From Teratosphaeria epicoccoides (lineage: Eukaryota; Ascomycota; Dothideomycetes; Mycosphaerellales; Teratosphaeriaceae): a stretch of 64,000 nt of DNA. Location: the NCBI GenBank assembly GCA_021401465.1, contig JADDMT010000049.1, positions 124,001 through 188,000 of the forward strand. Reading direction: 5' to 3'. The notes under the pieces are model-generated. The model was not told the DNA's origin. It worked only from the letters and a program-made list of their open reading frames with translations, and made no database searches. Made by a program: the position numbers and the translations under genes. Of the stretch, positions 1 to 10,595 are shown piece by piece. Numbering within the stretch: position 1 is the first letter of the stretch; each line of letters opens with the position of its first letter.

Positions 1-1277
1 CGTAGCGAGATAGGTAGCAAAGCTAGAGGTAGTCTGTCCCTTCCTCTGCTTAGCCTTCTTATACTCTATAGATATAGTAAGGGCGTAGTTACCTAGATCC
101 TTAACCTAGTTAACATAGAACTAGCGAAAGTCTGCCTACATATATATTCTGTCGTAGACCTGTGTAAGGTTATACTACTCATGCTAATTGTTACGAGGTT
201 CCTTATCCTCTTTAAGCTACATGACACTAAAGGCGACCTGTTTGCCCTCTATAGCGTATCTGCGTAGGTTAAGCACAAAAACTACTTTACATGCCTATAA
301 GAAAGTTCGAGCCTCTTTTAAGGTGTCTCCCTTAAATGGCTTTAGGTTACATGCGTTATAACTGCCTCCTAGTTAGCCTACTATGGCCCTAAATTTAGGC
401 ACTACATTCGTAGGCATATGCAGAGAGTCTACGCCTGCTAGTATAGTATCTTCGCGGGTTCCTAGTGTGAAATCTCGCTAGATTTCTTTATCCGCTAGTT
501 TATTAGTACTACTTATAGCAATGTCTTCGTTTTACGCGCTGTTATCGCTACTAGAAGGGGTATAGCTTTAGCTCTAGTTCGCTAAGTAGTTTGTAACCTA
601 GTTAACAATCATAGCTATAAGGGCTAGGTTAATAGTCAGGGTTAGATGCGCTCCCTATACAGGTAATCTATTACCTTGTCTACCGCGTAATTAACCTCTA
701 GCAGAACCGTCGTTCGATGTAGTGTTACTCGTAGGGAGTACTCCTGCAGGCTAGTTACTTAGTCTAGGTTTGCTGTCACAGGTACTTAGGAGAGTACTTA
801 CTACGCATTAGTTACAAGTTTGTAGTACTCTAGACATATCATAGTATTCTCTACTAGACTACAAAGCAGGAGGGAGAAAGCAGAACTAATATAGATGTAT
901 ATGCTATATAATATGAAAATATCTCGTAGTATAACAGAGTAGTCCGACCTTTTAATAGGTACAAGATAGCACTACTTTCTGCTTATTGTAGAGGTAGCGC
1001 TAAAGGTACTTATAACCCCTAACGCCTCTTAATTAGGGAAAGCATGTCTAAGCCTAACCCCGCAGGGGTACCGTAGGGTCAGGAAGCCCCTATAGGGGTA
1101 CTATAGGGTTAGCGAGCGTAGGGGCGTCCTATGTCAGGCATTAATCCTACTTAGATAACATATAAGCTAACGTATGTACAAAGGACCCCCTTACTATATG
1201 TAGCAGGGTTACTACATACTAAGGGCTAGCATCAGAATCTATGCGGCTCTAATAGGCTCCTAGTATTAACCGTATTA
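1..1277 (-). mobile_element. Ty3/Gypsy family A retrotransposon, 5' part, cut by window edge
   Basis: Reading the minus strand from 1277 downward gives the LTR, the untranslated leader and the start of gag of the same family found at 12966-55086; for example, positions 1-180 are the reverse complement of gag sequence near 14590-14770. The rest lies outside the window. Stops from RIP (TAG/TAA) interrupt gag, so it is not expected to be functional. The target-site duplication cannot be checked because the other end is missing. Confidence 0.85.
887..1277 (-). repeat. LTR of family A (391-bp variant)
   Basis: On the minus strand it starts TAATACGGTTAATACTA and ends CTATATTA, the same ends as the LTRs at 12966, 13512, 16943, 25574, 36476 and 54691. 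Its length and an extra internal repeat of about 29 bp match the 390/396-bp LTRs of the outermost element A0 rather than the 360-bp LTRs of A1 and A2. Confidence 0.85.
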
Positions 1278-2790
1278 AAGGCACAAGGTAATATCATAAT
1301 CTCTAGTAATACATTAAAGGCGAAGGCAAAGGATCTGTTTATAAGACTGCCTTAGTATTAAGGGATGCTAACACCTAGCTTTAGTAATAGTTAGCTTGAT
1401 GCTTTTAAGAAGCAGTAAAGTGTAAAAGAGCGAAGACTACATAGAGAGGCACGCATTGTAGATATTACTATAATTACTATAGAGCTAGATGCTATTTAAG
1501 ACCTTATTACTTAGTATCCTTTACGTAGAGTCTACAACTATAATAAGACTGCCTTGTATTAGAAGATTGTTCTAGATAAGAGCTTAATAACGCATAATAT
1601 AGCTAGTAATAAGAAGGACAAGGCAAGGATCTTACTACACTTTACTGTTAACGTAGATACCCTTTTACTATTAGCTAGTTAAAGAAGCTACGTTACTTTA
1701 TAGGAGCTAGAGTAAATGTAGATAAGCTTGTAGTTATCTATCGCTATAATAAGAAGGCGTAGATAACAGGAGAGCTCTTTAAGGAATACCTGCTTTAGTT
1801 TAACAAGCAGATAACTAAAAAGGTCCTTCTTCTTATAGATAATTTAAGCACTTATAAAGCTGTAGTTAATAAGCTTAAAGCGCTTAAAACATAGCCTCTT
1901 AAGTAGACTAAGGTAGTTTAGTTACTAGTTAATAGCACGAGTGTAGTATAGCCTCTTAATTAAGGTATCGTCTATTACTTTAAGGCTTATTACTAGCGCT
2001 AATAGATCTTCTACATACTTAGTAAGTATTATTAAGGCAGGAATCTAGTTAAAACAATAAATCTGCTTAAAGTAATCTACTTTACTATTTATGCATAGTA
2101 TAAGGTACTATCTACTAGTATTAAGTAGTGCTAGATTAAGTTATTAATACTTAGCAAGCGCTTTAGACTATAGACATAGGCTTAATAATACTCTAAGACA
2201 GAGCAGATAACATAGAAGTAGCTTGATTATTAGAAGGAGATTAAGACTACATTAAAGGCATCTTTAGATCTATTAAGTAGGTAATAGAACATCAAGAATG
2301 TCATAAGTATTAATTAGCTACTCTAGCTAGTTAAGGAAGAAGTATTTAATAGTAACGAAGACCTTACATAGTAGGTTATTAATAAGCATTTACTAGCATT
2401 AGAGTATAAGCTAGATAAGGATAGTATTACAGAGGTTATACTAAGGATTACTACAAACATGGCACTATAGTTACTATGTAATCTTTGCCTTTATAAAGAG
2501 TAGTCTAATAACTATAATAACGCCTTAATTGCTACTCTTAATAGGCATGAAAAGGACATTTAGAATAGGTAGTAAAGAGCTACATAGTAGCGTAGTTTAG
2601 ATAGCTTTTTGAAGTAGTAGATAGCTATCTTCTTAATACTAGTAATTTAGTTATAATAGTAAAGACTAGCTATTACTAAACTACTGTTATATTGCGGTTC
2701 GACTATACTAACCCTTAGTTAGTAACTATAGCTAACTATAAAACAGAGGCGCCTGCTATCCCTAAAGTTAATATAATGTATTCTACACTT
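1278..2790 (+). pseudogene. RIP-degraded pogo/Tigger-type DDE transposase
   Basis: Between many stop codons the plus-strand frame keeps the landmarks of a pogo-superfamily transposase: a first catalytic block near 1533-1560 (reads YNYNKTALY then a stop), a second block at 1822-1849 (VLLLIDNLS) and a third near 1934-1969 (NSTSVV, stop, PLN, stop, GI). The tail near 2600-2620 (RSLDSFLK) resembles the usual pogo-like C terminus. The first and third catalytic Asp codons now read AAT (Asn, at 1542-1544 and 1958-1960), as expected from G-to-A RIP. The N-terminal DNA-binding part is not recognisable and may have been removed by the Gypsy insertion that ends at 1277. I could not define terminal inverted repeats. 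Confidence 0.75.
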
Positions 2791-3600
2791 AATTAGCTAT
2801 TAGACAAACACCTCTTAGGTTGCAGTCTACCTTCATCCGGTCATTGAATCAGGCAAACGACCGGCCAACCGAATGACAGGTTGTTCAAGACTGATCACAG
2901 CCAGTGACAGTCACCGCGTCAACGAGCAATCATTCGTTTTGACAAGCGGTCAGTCGTGACGCGGAGCCGTTGAATGTATCAAGCGGTCGACTAGGTGTGG
3001 GATGTTGATCGATGCCATCACCATCTTCAGCTAAACCCCACGATCATCATCCGTCTGATGGAGTCGCGGCCGTAGCCCAGTCGAGGGAAGGGCGCTATGC
3101 ATGTGACAAGTCAGCCTCCAACTTTCGACATCCCGTGACGCCGGCTCATCAACAATTCGTCATGTCGCCGCTGGAGCATTCTGCCATCTCCATGAAGCTG
3201 ACCGCCGCTCTCGAGTATTTGCAGAGCGTGTTGTGGTCTACATTAGCCCACGTGACAGCACAGAAAAACTCGAGGGTCTATCTTGACAACACGATCGAGC
3301 TGCACGTACTTGATGCCGGATGACGCGGGAGGGAGAGGTTTCTGCAGAGCCGGCAGGGATGGACGGGGAGGCGCATCGTGGTCTCGAGTGGCGATGGGCG
3401 AGTCTGGAGTGCGATGGCGTGGGTCTAGATCGGGTGGGAGGGAGGAGTAGTGGGGAAGTGGAGGAGAGCAGGGGAAGCATCACGTTTGTGCTGCAGCCGC
3501 AGGAGTTTTCACGTCAAGTCAGATGGAGACGCGCTTCTCATCTAATCATATCTCTCTCGTCTGCACCTCAGGGGGCTGGGACCCTATATGCCTGTTCATG
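2791..3600. other. Transition from RIP-mutated repeat to genic DNA; no gene seen
   Basis: Base composition changes abruptly near 2820, from TAG/CTA-rich sequence to balanced, CpG-containing sequence. The open frames here (for example 3012-3323 plus) have no recognisable motif or codon structure. This is the 3' flank of the MFS gene that ends at 3601. Confidence 0.6.
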
Positions 3601-5409
3601 TCAATACTGTCGTGATCCCTTCCCCCGCTCCTCCGCTCCCCCCTCCCCGTCCATCCAGACCTCATGCCCGTCCCCTTCCCTCACCCACTGTCCGGCGGCC
3701 GCCCCCACGACCGCCACGACTGCCATCCCCCACCACGCCAGCCCCACGATCCCCTGGCGCAACCCGACACCATAGATCCACCCCGCCAGCACCGGCCCCG
3801 CCGTCCTCGTAGCGCTGCTCACACTCTGCGCGATGCCGTGCACAGTGCCCAGCACACTGGGGTGCGGACTGGCGTTGTTCACGAGGATAGCCGTGGACGG
3901 TAAGGCGAATGTTCGCGCCGAGACCTGGATTGCGAGTAATGCTGAGATGGCGAGCCAGATCCAGAGACCCGAGGCTGGGTGAGGCGCCGGTGCGGAGGAG
4001 GGAATGATGCTGAGATACGGCGCGAGTGTGTAAGACAGCGGGAAGAGGCAGAGGGAGAGTCGGAAGGAAGTCTGTGTCCCGAGTCTGAAGCTCACGCGTG
4101 GGTAGAGGAGGAGTTGCATGCTGATGCCTATGACGCCGAGGATGGCGAGGGCGGTGCCGATGGACGGGGGAGGGAGAGCGAGGCCGCCGGTGAAGGTGAA
4201 GGGGGCGTGAGGGTGGTAGTTGGCGGGGAGGTGGAGGGAGGTGGAGTGGTGGTTGTTGGTAGGGGTGGAGTTCGGATTGTAGCGCGGTGTAGAGAGGAAG
4301 ACGAACCAGAGGTTGCTGAACGTGCCGACGTGGCTGGCCAGCAGCCCATGGGCTAAGAGCGTGAGGAGGAGATTCGGAGTCCAGATCCTTCGGAACGGTA
4401 ATCGCCTTTTCGCCACCACCACCTCGTTGCTCCCACCAGCAGACCCCTCACCCATCTCCACATCCTCCGAGACCCGATCATCCGCGGGCAAGGCGGCATA
4501 CTCCTGCTGCTTCCCGCGTCCCAACGTCCTCCCCACCCACCTCGCCAGTCTTCTCCCCCCGTCCGGCCGCCCCCTCAACCTTTCCAACGTCTCATCCAAT
4601 CCAAACACCACAGCCGCCGCACTGCCGGCCAAAAACACGGCCATGACCACATTCGGCAACGCATTCGGCCACCTCTCCAGCCAGCCGACGCCCGCAAACC
4701 ATCCCGGATAACTGCCCACCGGGTCAGCCAACAATCCCCCCAAAAGCGGCCCCACAATGACCCCGATATTAAAACACATAGGCAACAACAAAAACGCCCT
4801 CGAAAGGAACTTCTTCTCCCTCACCATCTCGGAGATCATCGTCCGCATGACCCCAATATTCCCGTTCAAATTCCCCCCCACGACCCTCCAACACACCGCC
4901 TGCCCGAAACTGCCGGAAAAGCCGAGCCCCAGACTCCCGACCATCGTGCCCAACAACCCGATCACGATGACCCTCTTCCGTCCAAACATGGCCGAGTCCG
5001 CCAAACGCCCCCACATCATGGCCGTCACGAACTGGGCGCCCGTGAAGGCCGCGGCGAGGAGACCGGCTTGTTGGGAGACGGTGGCGTCGGAGGGGGGATC
5101 CTCGTCGGGGCGATGGAAGGATTTGAGCTGGTAGAAGATGTAGGCCTGCAGGGAGGTCTGGGTGAGGGGTTCGGAGAGGCGGGCGAGGGTGAGGATGGCG
5201 AGTTGGGATTTCTGGGGCAGGGAGGACCAGGTGACGGGGGGTGGGATTTCTTTCTCGGAGACGGTCGGTGGAGGGGGAGGGGGTTCGCCGTCGATTGGGG
5301 TGGCAGGTTGGGCGGCATCCCACATCCCCGTTCCCATCACCCTCTCCCCATCCAGCAGACACGCCTCTCCATCTTCACGACTTTGCATCCAGCCTCCTCC
5401 ACTCCCCAC
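3601..5409 (-). CDS. Major facilitator superfamily transporter (ZIFL-like)
   Basis: A 602-residue single-exon protein. Residues 1-60 form a hydrophilic Pro-rich tail. The first membrane segment follows, and between TM2 and TM3 there is a clear MFS motif A at residues 134-148 (GRLADSAMFGRKRVI). Next comes GGNLNGNIGVMRTMISEM (178-195), typical of the fungal/plant zinc-induced-facilitator-like drug:H+ antiporter branch. A hydrophilic central loop (about 275-340) separates two six-helix halves, so a plasma or vacuolar membrane exporter is expected; the substrate cannot be read from sequence. The Met at 5409 is the first in frame; in-frame Mets at residues 8, 25 and 29 are alternatives, all before the conserved part. 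The C terminus is hydrophilic. Base usage is GC-rich with no sign of RIP, although a degraded transposon lies only about 0.8 kb away. Confidence 0.88.
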   Translation of the reverse strand: MGSGGGWMQSREDGEACLLDGERVMGTGMWDAAQPATPIDGEPPPPPPTVSEKEIPPPVTWSSLPQKSQLAILTLARLSEPLTQTSLQAYIFYQLKSFHRPDEDPPSDATVSQQAGLLAAAFTGAQFVTAMMWGRLADSAMFGRKRVIVIGLLGTMVGSLGLGFSGSFGQAVCWRVVGGNLNGNIGVMRTMISEMVREKKFLSRAFLLLPMCFNIGVIVGPLLGGLLADPVGSYPGWFAGVGWLERWPNALPNVVMAVFLAGSAAAVVFGLDETLERLRGRPDGGRRLARWVGRTLGRGKQQEYAALPADDRVSEDVEMGEGSAGGSNEVVVAKRRLPFRRIWTPNLLLTLLAHGLLASHVGTFSNLWFVFLSTPRYNPNSTPTNNHHSTSLHLPANYHPHAPFTFTGGLALPPPSIGTALAILGVIGISMQLLLYPRVSFRLGTQTSFRLSLCLFPLSYTLAPYLSIIPSSAPAPHPASGLWIWLAISALLAIQVSARTFALPSTAILVNNASPHPSVLGTVHGIAQSVSSATRTAGPVLAGWIYGVGLRQGIVGLAWWGMAVVAVVGAAAGQWVREGDGHEVWMDGEGGAEERGKGSRQY

Positions 5410-6113
5410 AATATTCTTTTCTCGGCGTGTGGTGGTGGTGGTGGGGGTGGTGGGAAGACGGAAAGAGTGATGTCAGCGATATCGGGCTTGGCGGGGGTCG
5501 CGGAAGCAGACGATTTCTTCCCACACCAACAGAATTCCCAATTCCCAATCCCCAATTCCCCAAGAGCAGACACGACGAGTAATAATCCCCGAAGCAGTGT
5601 TTGGCAGGTGCACTGTCGATGCGGGGAGGTGGTCATGGAAAACACGAATGGAAATACTGATTATTTGCCGTCGCGTGTGTAGCTTACCTTACCTGATGAT
5701 GATTCGTTGAGATGTGCTGCTGCCGTCTTTGCCGTCGCGTGGCGGTACTATAGTGCCCTCATGCGTGTTAGTGAGAGTCTATTCGATGCCCGCCGGCTGT
5801 TCACGCGCGCTCATGCATCGAACCGCCGTGTGACGCTTGTGACAAAATCGCAGGATACCGCCCGCTACGACCTAGATAGCTGCTTGATGCAGGAGGCCTG
5901 GATGTGTTGTATCACCTCCTCCCCGGTAGTATACACAATTCACACACGTCAGCTGATCAAAACTTTCGGTCGCCCGCAACGCAAGCACTCATGGCCATTC
6001 GTTCAGCCCTCAGCTTCCCCAAAGCAATCCGACTGCGAACCATCGCATACGGTCGCTTCGTGGAGGTTGATGCCCAGGGCGCCAGCCAATCGGTTCGAGG
6101 AGGCGTTCATCCT
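5410..6113. other. Intergenic region between the MFS and HP1 genes
   Basis: This is the upstream region of the MFS gene and the downstream region of HP1, both on the minus strand. It contains a G/T-rich tract (about 5428-5459) and a short AATTCCCAATTCCC direct repeat near 5531-5560. No further gene, tRNA or conserved motif could be supported. Confidence 0.5.
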
Positions 6114-7198
6114 TCACGACCCCTCCTCTTCCGCCGCCGGCTCGACCAGCTCCTCGTCCACCTTCGCATCGGCATCCGCGTCCGCATCGGCCGCCATCTG
6201 GTCGACGCCATCGAGCAGCTCGTCCGTGCCGCCGGCTTGGGTGAAGACCCTACACGTGAGATCAGCCGCGCACTCTTGCCGTCACCGGGGTCGTCGCCAC
6301 GGGGCAAGCTCTTCAGGAAGTGTGAAAGCGCCTATCGTCACCATCAAGTCTCAGCATGCAGCCAAGACCAGCACCCGGGCGGGCGATACTCACAAGTGTT
6401 GCTCGTAGTAATCCAGCAGCTTTTGCGGGACGCGCTGCCTCAGCGTCTTCATCTTGTGCTGCGTCTTGTGCCCGCCGTCGGTCCACTCCAGCAGGCCGAT
6501 GAGCTCCTTCTGTTCCTTCTTGCCCTTGGCGTCGGTCTCCTCGATGATGGACGTCACGCGCAGGACGTGGTCTTCCCAGCTGCCCATGGGGAGCTCGCGC
6601 TTGCCCGACTCACCGTCGCCGGCCACCCCGTTCGACCGCCGGCCCTTCTTCGACCGGCCGGCGGGCGCGGGGGAGTCGGCGAAGGCGTCGGCGGCGGTGC
6701 GCTTGGACGTGCTGGCGCGACTGCGTTTCTTGCCTTTGCCGGTGGTCGACTTGGACGGCGGCTCCGGCCGGCCGCCGACCTTCTTGAAGTAGGCCTTGAG
6801 GACTTCGGGCGCATCGTGGCTGCAGCGTGTCAGTGTGCGAGCGAGACGGAGAGCGACGGGGCGCGTACAGATTCTCCTCGGGCTCCCATGTCAGATCCGC
6901 GTCGTCGTCGTAGCCCAACCACTTGATTTGAAAGAGCAGCTCGCCCTTTTTGTTGAAGTCGTGTTCGAGGATCTTCTCCACGACGTATGCCTCCGGGTCG
7001 TCTGCCTCCTCGTCTCCGTCGTCCTCCGCCTCCCGCTCCGGCTCGGGCTCCGGCTCGGGCTGCTTGGCCTTCGACTTGGCTTTGGCGGGGATCATGTCGG
7101 GGACATCGTCGCCGGAGTCTTCGTCGTCGATCATGGCTACGCAGGGGAAGATTAGCAGACGCGTGTGGGACCGTGGCACTCGGCTACTGACGGGGCAT
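6114..7198 (-). CDS. Heterochromatin protein 1 homologue (chromo + chromoshadow)
   Basis: Four exons on the minus strand: 7198-7192, 7136-6869, 6819-6394 and 6249-6114. The introns (55, 49 and 144 nt) begin GTCAGT, GTACGC and GTGAGT and end in TAG or CAG. The phases join to a 278-residue protein. An acidic N terminus precedes a chromodomain at about residues 51-110 with the aromatic cage that binds methylated H3K9 (Y53, W75, Y78; IKWLGY, then TWEPEENL). A basic hinge (about 112-165) follows, then a chromoshadow domain at about 168-236 (SWEDHVLRV ... KLLDYYEQHLVF) for dimerisation and partner binding. An Asp/Glu-rich tail ends the protein. By family knowledge it is the reader of H3K9 methylation in heterochromatin. 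The seven-base first exon is inferred: the ATG at 7134 would also serve, because the 3' splice site sits just before it. It is transcribed divergently from CCT5. Confidence 0.9.
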
Positions 7199-7343
7199 GG
7201 TGAGCGTGTTGCGCTGGGTGCGCGGACGCGGTGGGTGGCGCGGTGGGTGGCGCGGTGGTGATGGGGTGGAGCGCTTCTCGTGGCTGCGGGCAGTTGTCAG
7301 TGATGCGACAATGCGCGGAAGTGATGGAGAACTGGTGTGCGAT

Positions 7344-7356
7344 CCAATGGGATTGG
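7344..7356. promoter_or_regulatory. Inverted pair of CCAAT boxes in the HP1/CCT5 divergent promoter
   Basis: CCAAT at 7344-7348 and ATTGG at 7352-7356 form a palindrome with a 3-bp spacer. It sits inside the 419-bp region separating the HP1 start (7198) from the CCT5 start (7618). CCAAT is the core site of the fungal Hap complex. The position fits a shared bidirectional promoter; use in vivo is inferred. Confidence 0.4.
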
Positions 7357-7513
7357 AGGAGCTTCGCGTGTTGGTCGCGTCAGTCGGAGCTTCGGGTGGG
7401 CCCGCGCGCATGTCAGGAAGGAAGAGCTTTCATGGAATTCGGAGAAAGAAAAAAACACGACATCCCGCATCGACACCTTCACCTCGACCCCCGATCGCCT
7501 GCTCGTCAGTCGA

Positions 7514-7604
7514 GATTGATTGATTGATTGACTGATTGACCGATTGACTGATTGACGGATTGAACGATTGGCCGATTGATTGACGGATTGGCCGATTGAT
7601 TGAT
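7514..7604 (+). repeat. GATT-type tetranucleotide tract just upstream of CCT5
   Basis: An imperfect array built from GATTGATT, GATTGAC, GATTGGCC and close variants, about 90 bp long and ending about 13 bp before the CCT5 start codon. It would be part of the 5' untranslated region or the core promoter. Several units contain ATTGG, the reverse of CCAAT. Confidence 0.75.
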
Positions 7605-7617
7605 CGAGCTTCCCAAC

Positions 7618-9484
7618 ATGGCCGGTCCCACGCGTGAGTGTCGTGTGCCGAGAGAAAGACAGAGACAGACGCATGTGGTCGACGTGCCGAGCGTGACTGA
7701 CGACCCGTGAATGCAGAGCTCGATCTCACTAATGGTATCATCAATTGAATGATTAATGCCTCCCGCACCGCCCTCCCCCTCGCTGACCCTTCCCAGCACA
7801 AGTCGCCACCGACGAGACAGGCCGAGCGTTCATCATCGTGCGGGACCAGGGCCGCAAGAAGCGCGCACACGGCACCGACGCCGTCAAATCGCACATCCTC
7901 GCCGCCCGCACCGTCGCCGCCATCGTCAAGACGTCGCTGGGTCCGCGCGGGCTCGACAAGATCCTCATCTCCCCCGACGGCGACATCACCGTCACCAACG
8001 ATGGCGCGACCATCCTGGGTCAGATGGAGATCAGCAACCACATCGCCCAGTTGCTGGTCAGCCTGAGTCAGTCACAAGATGCCGAGATTGGGGACGGGAC
8101 GACGGGGGTGGTGGTGCTGGCCGGCGCCTTGTTGGAGCAGGCGAGCGAGCTGATCGACAAGGGCATCCACCCCATCCGCATTGCCGACGGCTACGATGCC
8201 GCCTGTGAGCTGGCCATCGAAGAGCTGGACCACATCTCCGACACCATCCCCTTCACCCGACAGGACACGGCCAACTTGATCAACGTGGCCAAGACGAGTC
8301 TGGGCTCGAAAATCGTGTCCAAAGCCCACGACCACTTCGCGAGCATGGCCGTCGACGCCGTCCTGTCCGTCGCCGACCTCGAGCGGAGAGACGTCGATTT
8401 CGAGCTGATCAAGGTCGACGGCAAGGTCGGTGGCTCGCTCCAAGACAGTCTGCTGGTCAACGGCGTCATCGTGGACAAGGACTTCTCCCACCCCCAGATG
8501 CCCTCGGAAGTCAAAGACGCGAAGCTCGCCATTCTGACCTGCGCCTTCGAGCCCCCGAAACCCAAGACGAAGCACAAGCTGGACATCACCTCCGTCGCCG
8601 AATTCAAGGAGCTCCAAAAATACGAACACGCCAAGTTTCAAGAGATGATCCACCAAATCAAAGACACCGGCGCCAACCTCGTCATCTGCCAGTGGGGGTT
8701 CGACGACGAAGCCAACCACCTGCTCCTCACCAACCACCTGCCCGCCGTCCGATGGGTCGGAGGCCCCGAAATCGAACTCATCGCCATCGCCACCAACGGC
8801 CGCATCGTCCCGCGCTTCGAAGACCTCTCCGCCGCCAAGCTCGGCAAAGCAGGCGTCGTTCGCGAAATGTCGTTCGGCACCACTAGAGACAAGATGCTGG
8901 TCATCGAGGACTGCGCCAATAGCCGCGCCGTCACCGCCTTCATCCGCGGATCGAACAAGATGATCATCGACGAGGCCAAGCGATCCTTGCACGATGCGCT
9001 GTGCGTCGTGAGGAATTTGGTCAAGGACAACAGGATCGTGTATGGTGGCGGTGCGGCGGAGATCGCGTGCAGCCTCGCGGTGGAGAAGGCGGCGCTGCAG
9101 GAGCCCGGCCTCCAGCAGTACAGCATGAGGGCGTTTGCGGACGCGTTGGATGCGGTGCCGATGGCGCTGGCGGAAAACAGTGGGCTGTCACCGATCGAGA
9201 CGCTTTCGGAGCTCAAGGCACGGCAAGGCAAGGGTGAGGGGAGGGGACGATTAGGCGTGGATTGCATGCAGACTGGTTCGAACGGTAAAGCACGAACGTG
9301 ACGAGCGTGAGGTGTCGAACCCCGATTTGCTGACGGTGTGGTTTTTGCAGATATGAAGCAGCACTTCGTGATCGACCCGCTGATCTCGAAGCGGCAGCAA
9401 TTGTTGCTCGCGACGCAGCTGTGTAGGATGGTGCTCAAGGTCAACAATGTGATTATTGCGGGCAGCGACGAGAACGACTTCTAG
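7618..9484 (+). CDS. CCT5: T-complex protein 1 subunit epsilon (CCT5)
   Basis: Four exons: 7618-7633, 7717-7734, 7797-9284 and 9351-9484. The introns are 83, 62 and 66 nt, starting GTGAGT, GTATCA and GTAAAG and each ending in CAG. The phases join to 551 residues, the usual CCT length. The protein is a subunit of the cytosolic chaperonin TRiC/CCT that folds actin, tubulin and other clients using ATP. Group II chaperonin nucleotide motifs are present: SLGPRG near residues 58-63, TVTNDGATIL near 76-85 and GDGTTG near 110-115, with a GGGAAE block in the C-terminal half. Epsilon identity comes from RRDVDFELIKV, VDKDFSHPQMP, the FEPPKPKTKHKLD segment and CQWGFDDEANHLL. Two tiny first exons (16 and 18 nt) encode the N-terminal MAGPTQLDLTNA. 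The short stretch after KARQ is Gly-rich (GKGEGRG) where homologues are usually more charged. Confidence 0.95.
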
Positions 9485-9770
9485 ACGAAACGGCGCAGCG
9501 CGACGCCCGAAGCGAACCTCGCATGGCTGATGTCATAAGAAGACGAGAGTGGGGCTTTTGTTGACGCCGTTATGAACAACTGCATCAAGCGGTGGCAAAT
9601 TCCATCGCCAGTCCGCCAAAGCCATCAACCATCCGATCAGGCAGACAGACACGGCCAGAAATTTTGATCCACCGGCATCAGGTCCGTGCTTGTCATGCGC
9701 GTCGTCGGTCCAAATCAAAGCGTACCGTCAGAACAAACCGGTCGTCGTCGTCTCTTCAAACAATCAGTAG
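9485..9770. other. 3' flank of CCT5, no gene seen
   Basis: Ordinary-composition sequence between the CCT5 stop and the pentanucleotide repeat. No conserved open frame. Confidence 0.4.
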
Positions 9771-9953
9771 TCCAGTCTAGTCGAATCCAATCCAGTCCAG
9801 TCCAGTCCAGTCCAGTCCAATCCAATCCAATCCAATCCAGTCCAATCCAATCCAGTCCAGTCCAATCCAATCCAATCCAATCCAGTCCAGTCCAGTCCAG
9901 TCCAACCCAATCCAATCCAGTCCAATCCAGTCCAGTCCAGTCCAGTGCAATCC
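9771..9953 (+). repeat. TCCAR pentanucleotide repeat
   Basis: About 36 nearly uninterrupted 5-bp units alternating TCCAG and TCCAA, with one TCCAACCCAA irregularity near 9901-9910. The frame is open in several phases only because the unit is 5 bp and lacks stops. On the minus strand it reads as TTGGA/CTGGA. Confidence 0.9.
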
Positions 9954-10199
9954 GCCAATACCCTCATGATCAACCGCTCACTACTCCTCGCCGACTGACG
10001 CCACGGTCCGTCCCTCTCCACGGTCGTGACACACAAAGCGGACGATCGAACCGACGGGGAAAGGGGAGGGGGAAAAAGGTCTCTGATGATAACTACCACC
10101 TAGATGTACCAACACCACCACCACCACCACCCGATCCCGCTCCCGCGCCTTTTTATTTATCAAGGTCCGTCAAGGAACGACACGCTGCTAGAATCCCTT

Positions 10200-10363
10200 C
10201 TTTTTTTTTCTTTTTTCTTCTCACCGCTTGCTCTGCGCTTCCCCCTCTTCTCTCCTCTCCTCTCCCTGTCTTCTCCTCTCCTCTCCTCTCCTCTGCTCAC
10301 CTCTCCTCTCCTCTCCTCTCCCTTTCCTCTCCTCTCCTCTCCTCTCCTCTCCTCTCGCTTCGC
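10200..10363 (+). repeat. Polypyrimidine tract with TCTCC/CTCCT pentamers
   Basis: A run of T and C of more than 150 bp, containing a poly-T stretch near 10200-10210 and many CTCCT units. It is almost entirely pyrimidine on the plus strand. It may form a triplex or be a promoter CT-tract, but no gene start nearby is convincing. Confidence 0.85.
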
Positions 10364-10595
10364 TTCCGAAGCACGGCTCTGTCGTACATACATACATACC
10401 TTGCAGACACGGACTGGCCGATCGCGTACGACAACTTTACTTTCATCCCTTTGCGCGCTCGAGCTGACAGGCCCTACCCCCTCCCCACTCTGTCGTCTTG
10501 TCGTGCGCCTCCTCGCCTGACAGGAGTGATCCCATGCGCGCGTCTGCTGAGCCAGACGGAAAACTTCCTCTCCATCCCAGAGATCACCGAGACGG

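Noticed and set aside
3012..3323. Possible small gene between the pogo remnant and the MFS gene
   Set aside because: No motif, no intron signals and no likeness to known families. Retained only as an open frame in intergenic DNA.
5904..6926. Plus-strand open frame opposite the HP1 gene
   Set aside because: It is the complement of well-supported HP1 exons and introns in GC-rich DNA and has no motif.
7514..7604. GATT array as a possible CRISPR-like or minisatellite array
   Set aside because: The unit is four bases with small variants and no spacers; it is an imperfect microsatellite.
8072..8992. Minus-strand open frame opposite CCT5
   Set aside because: GC-rich third positions of CCT5 keep the antisense frame open. 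The sense strand encodes an unmistakable chaperonin.
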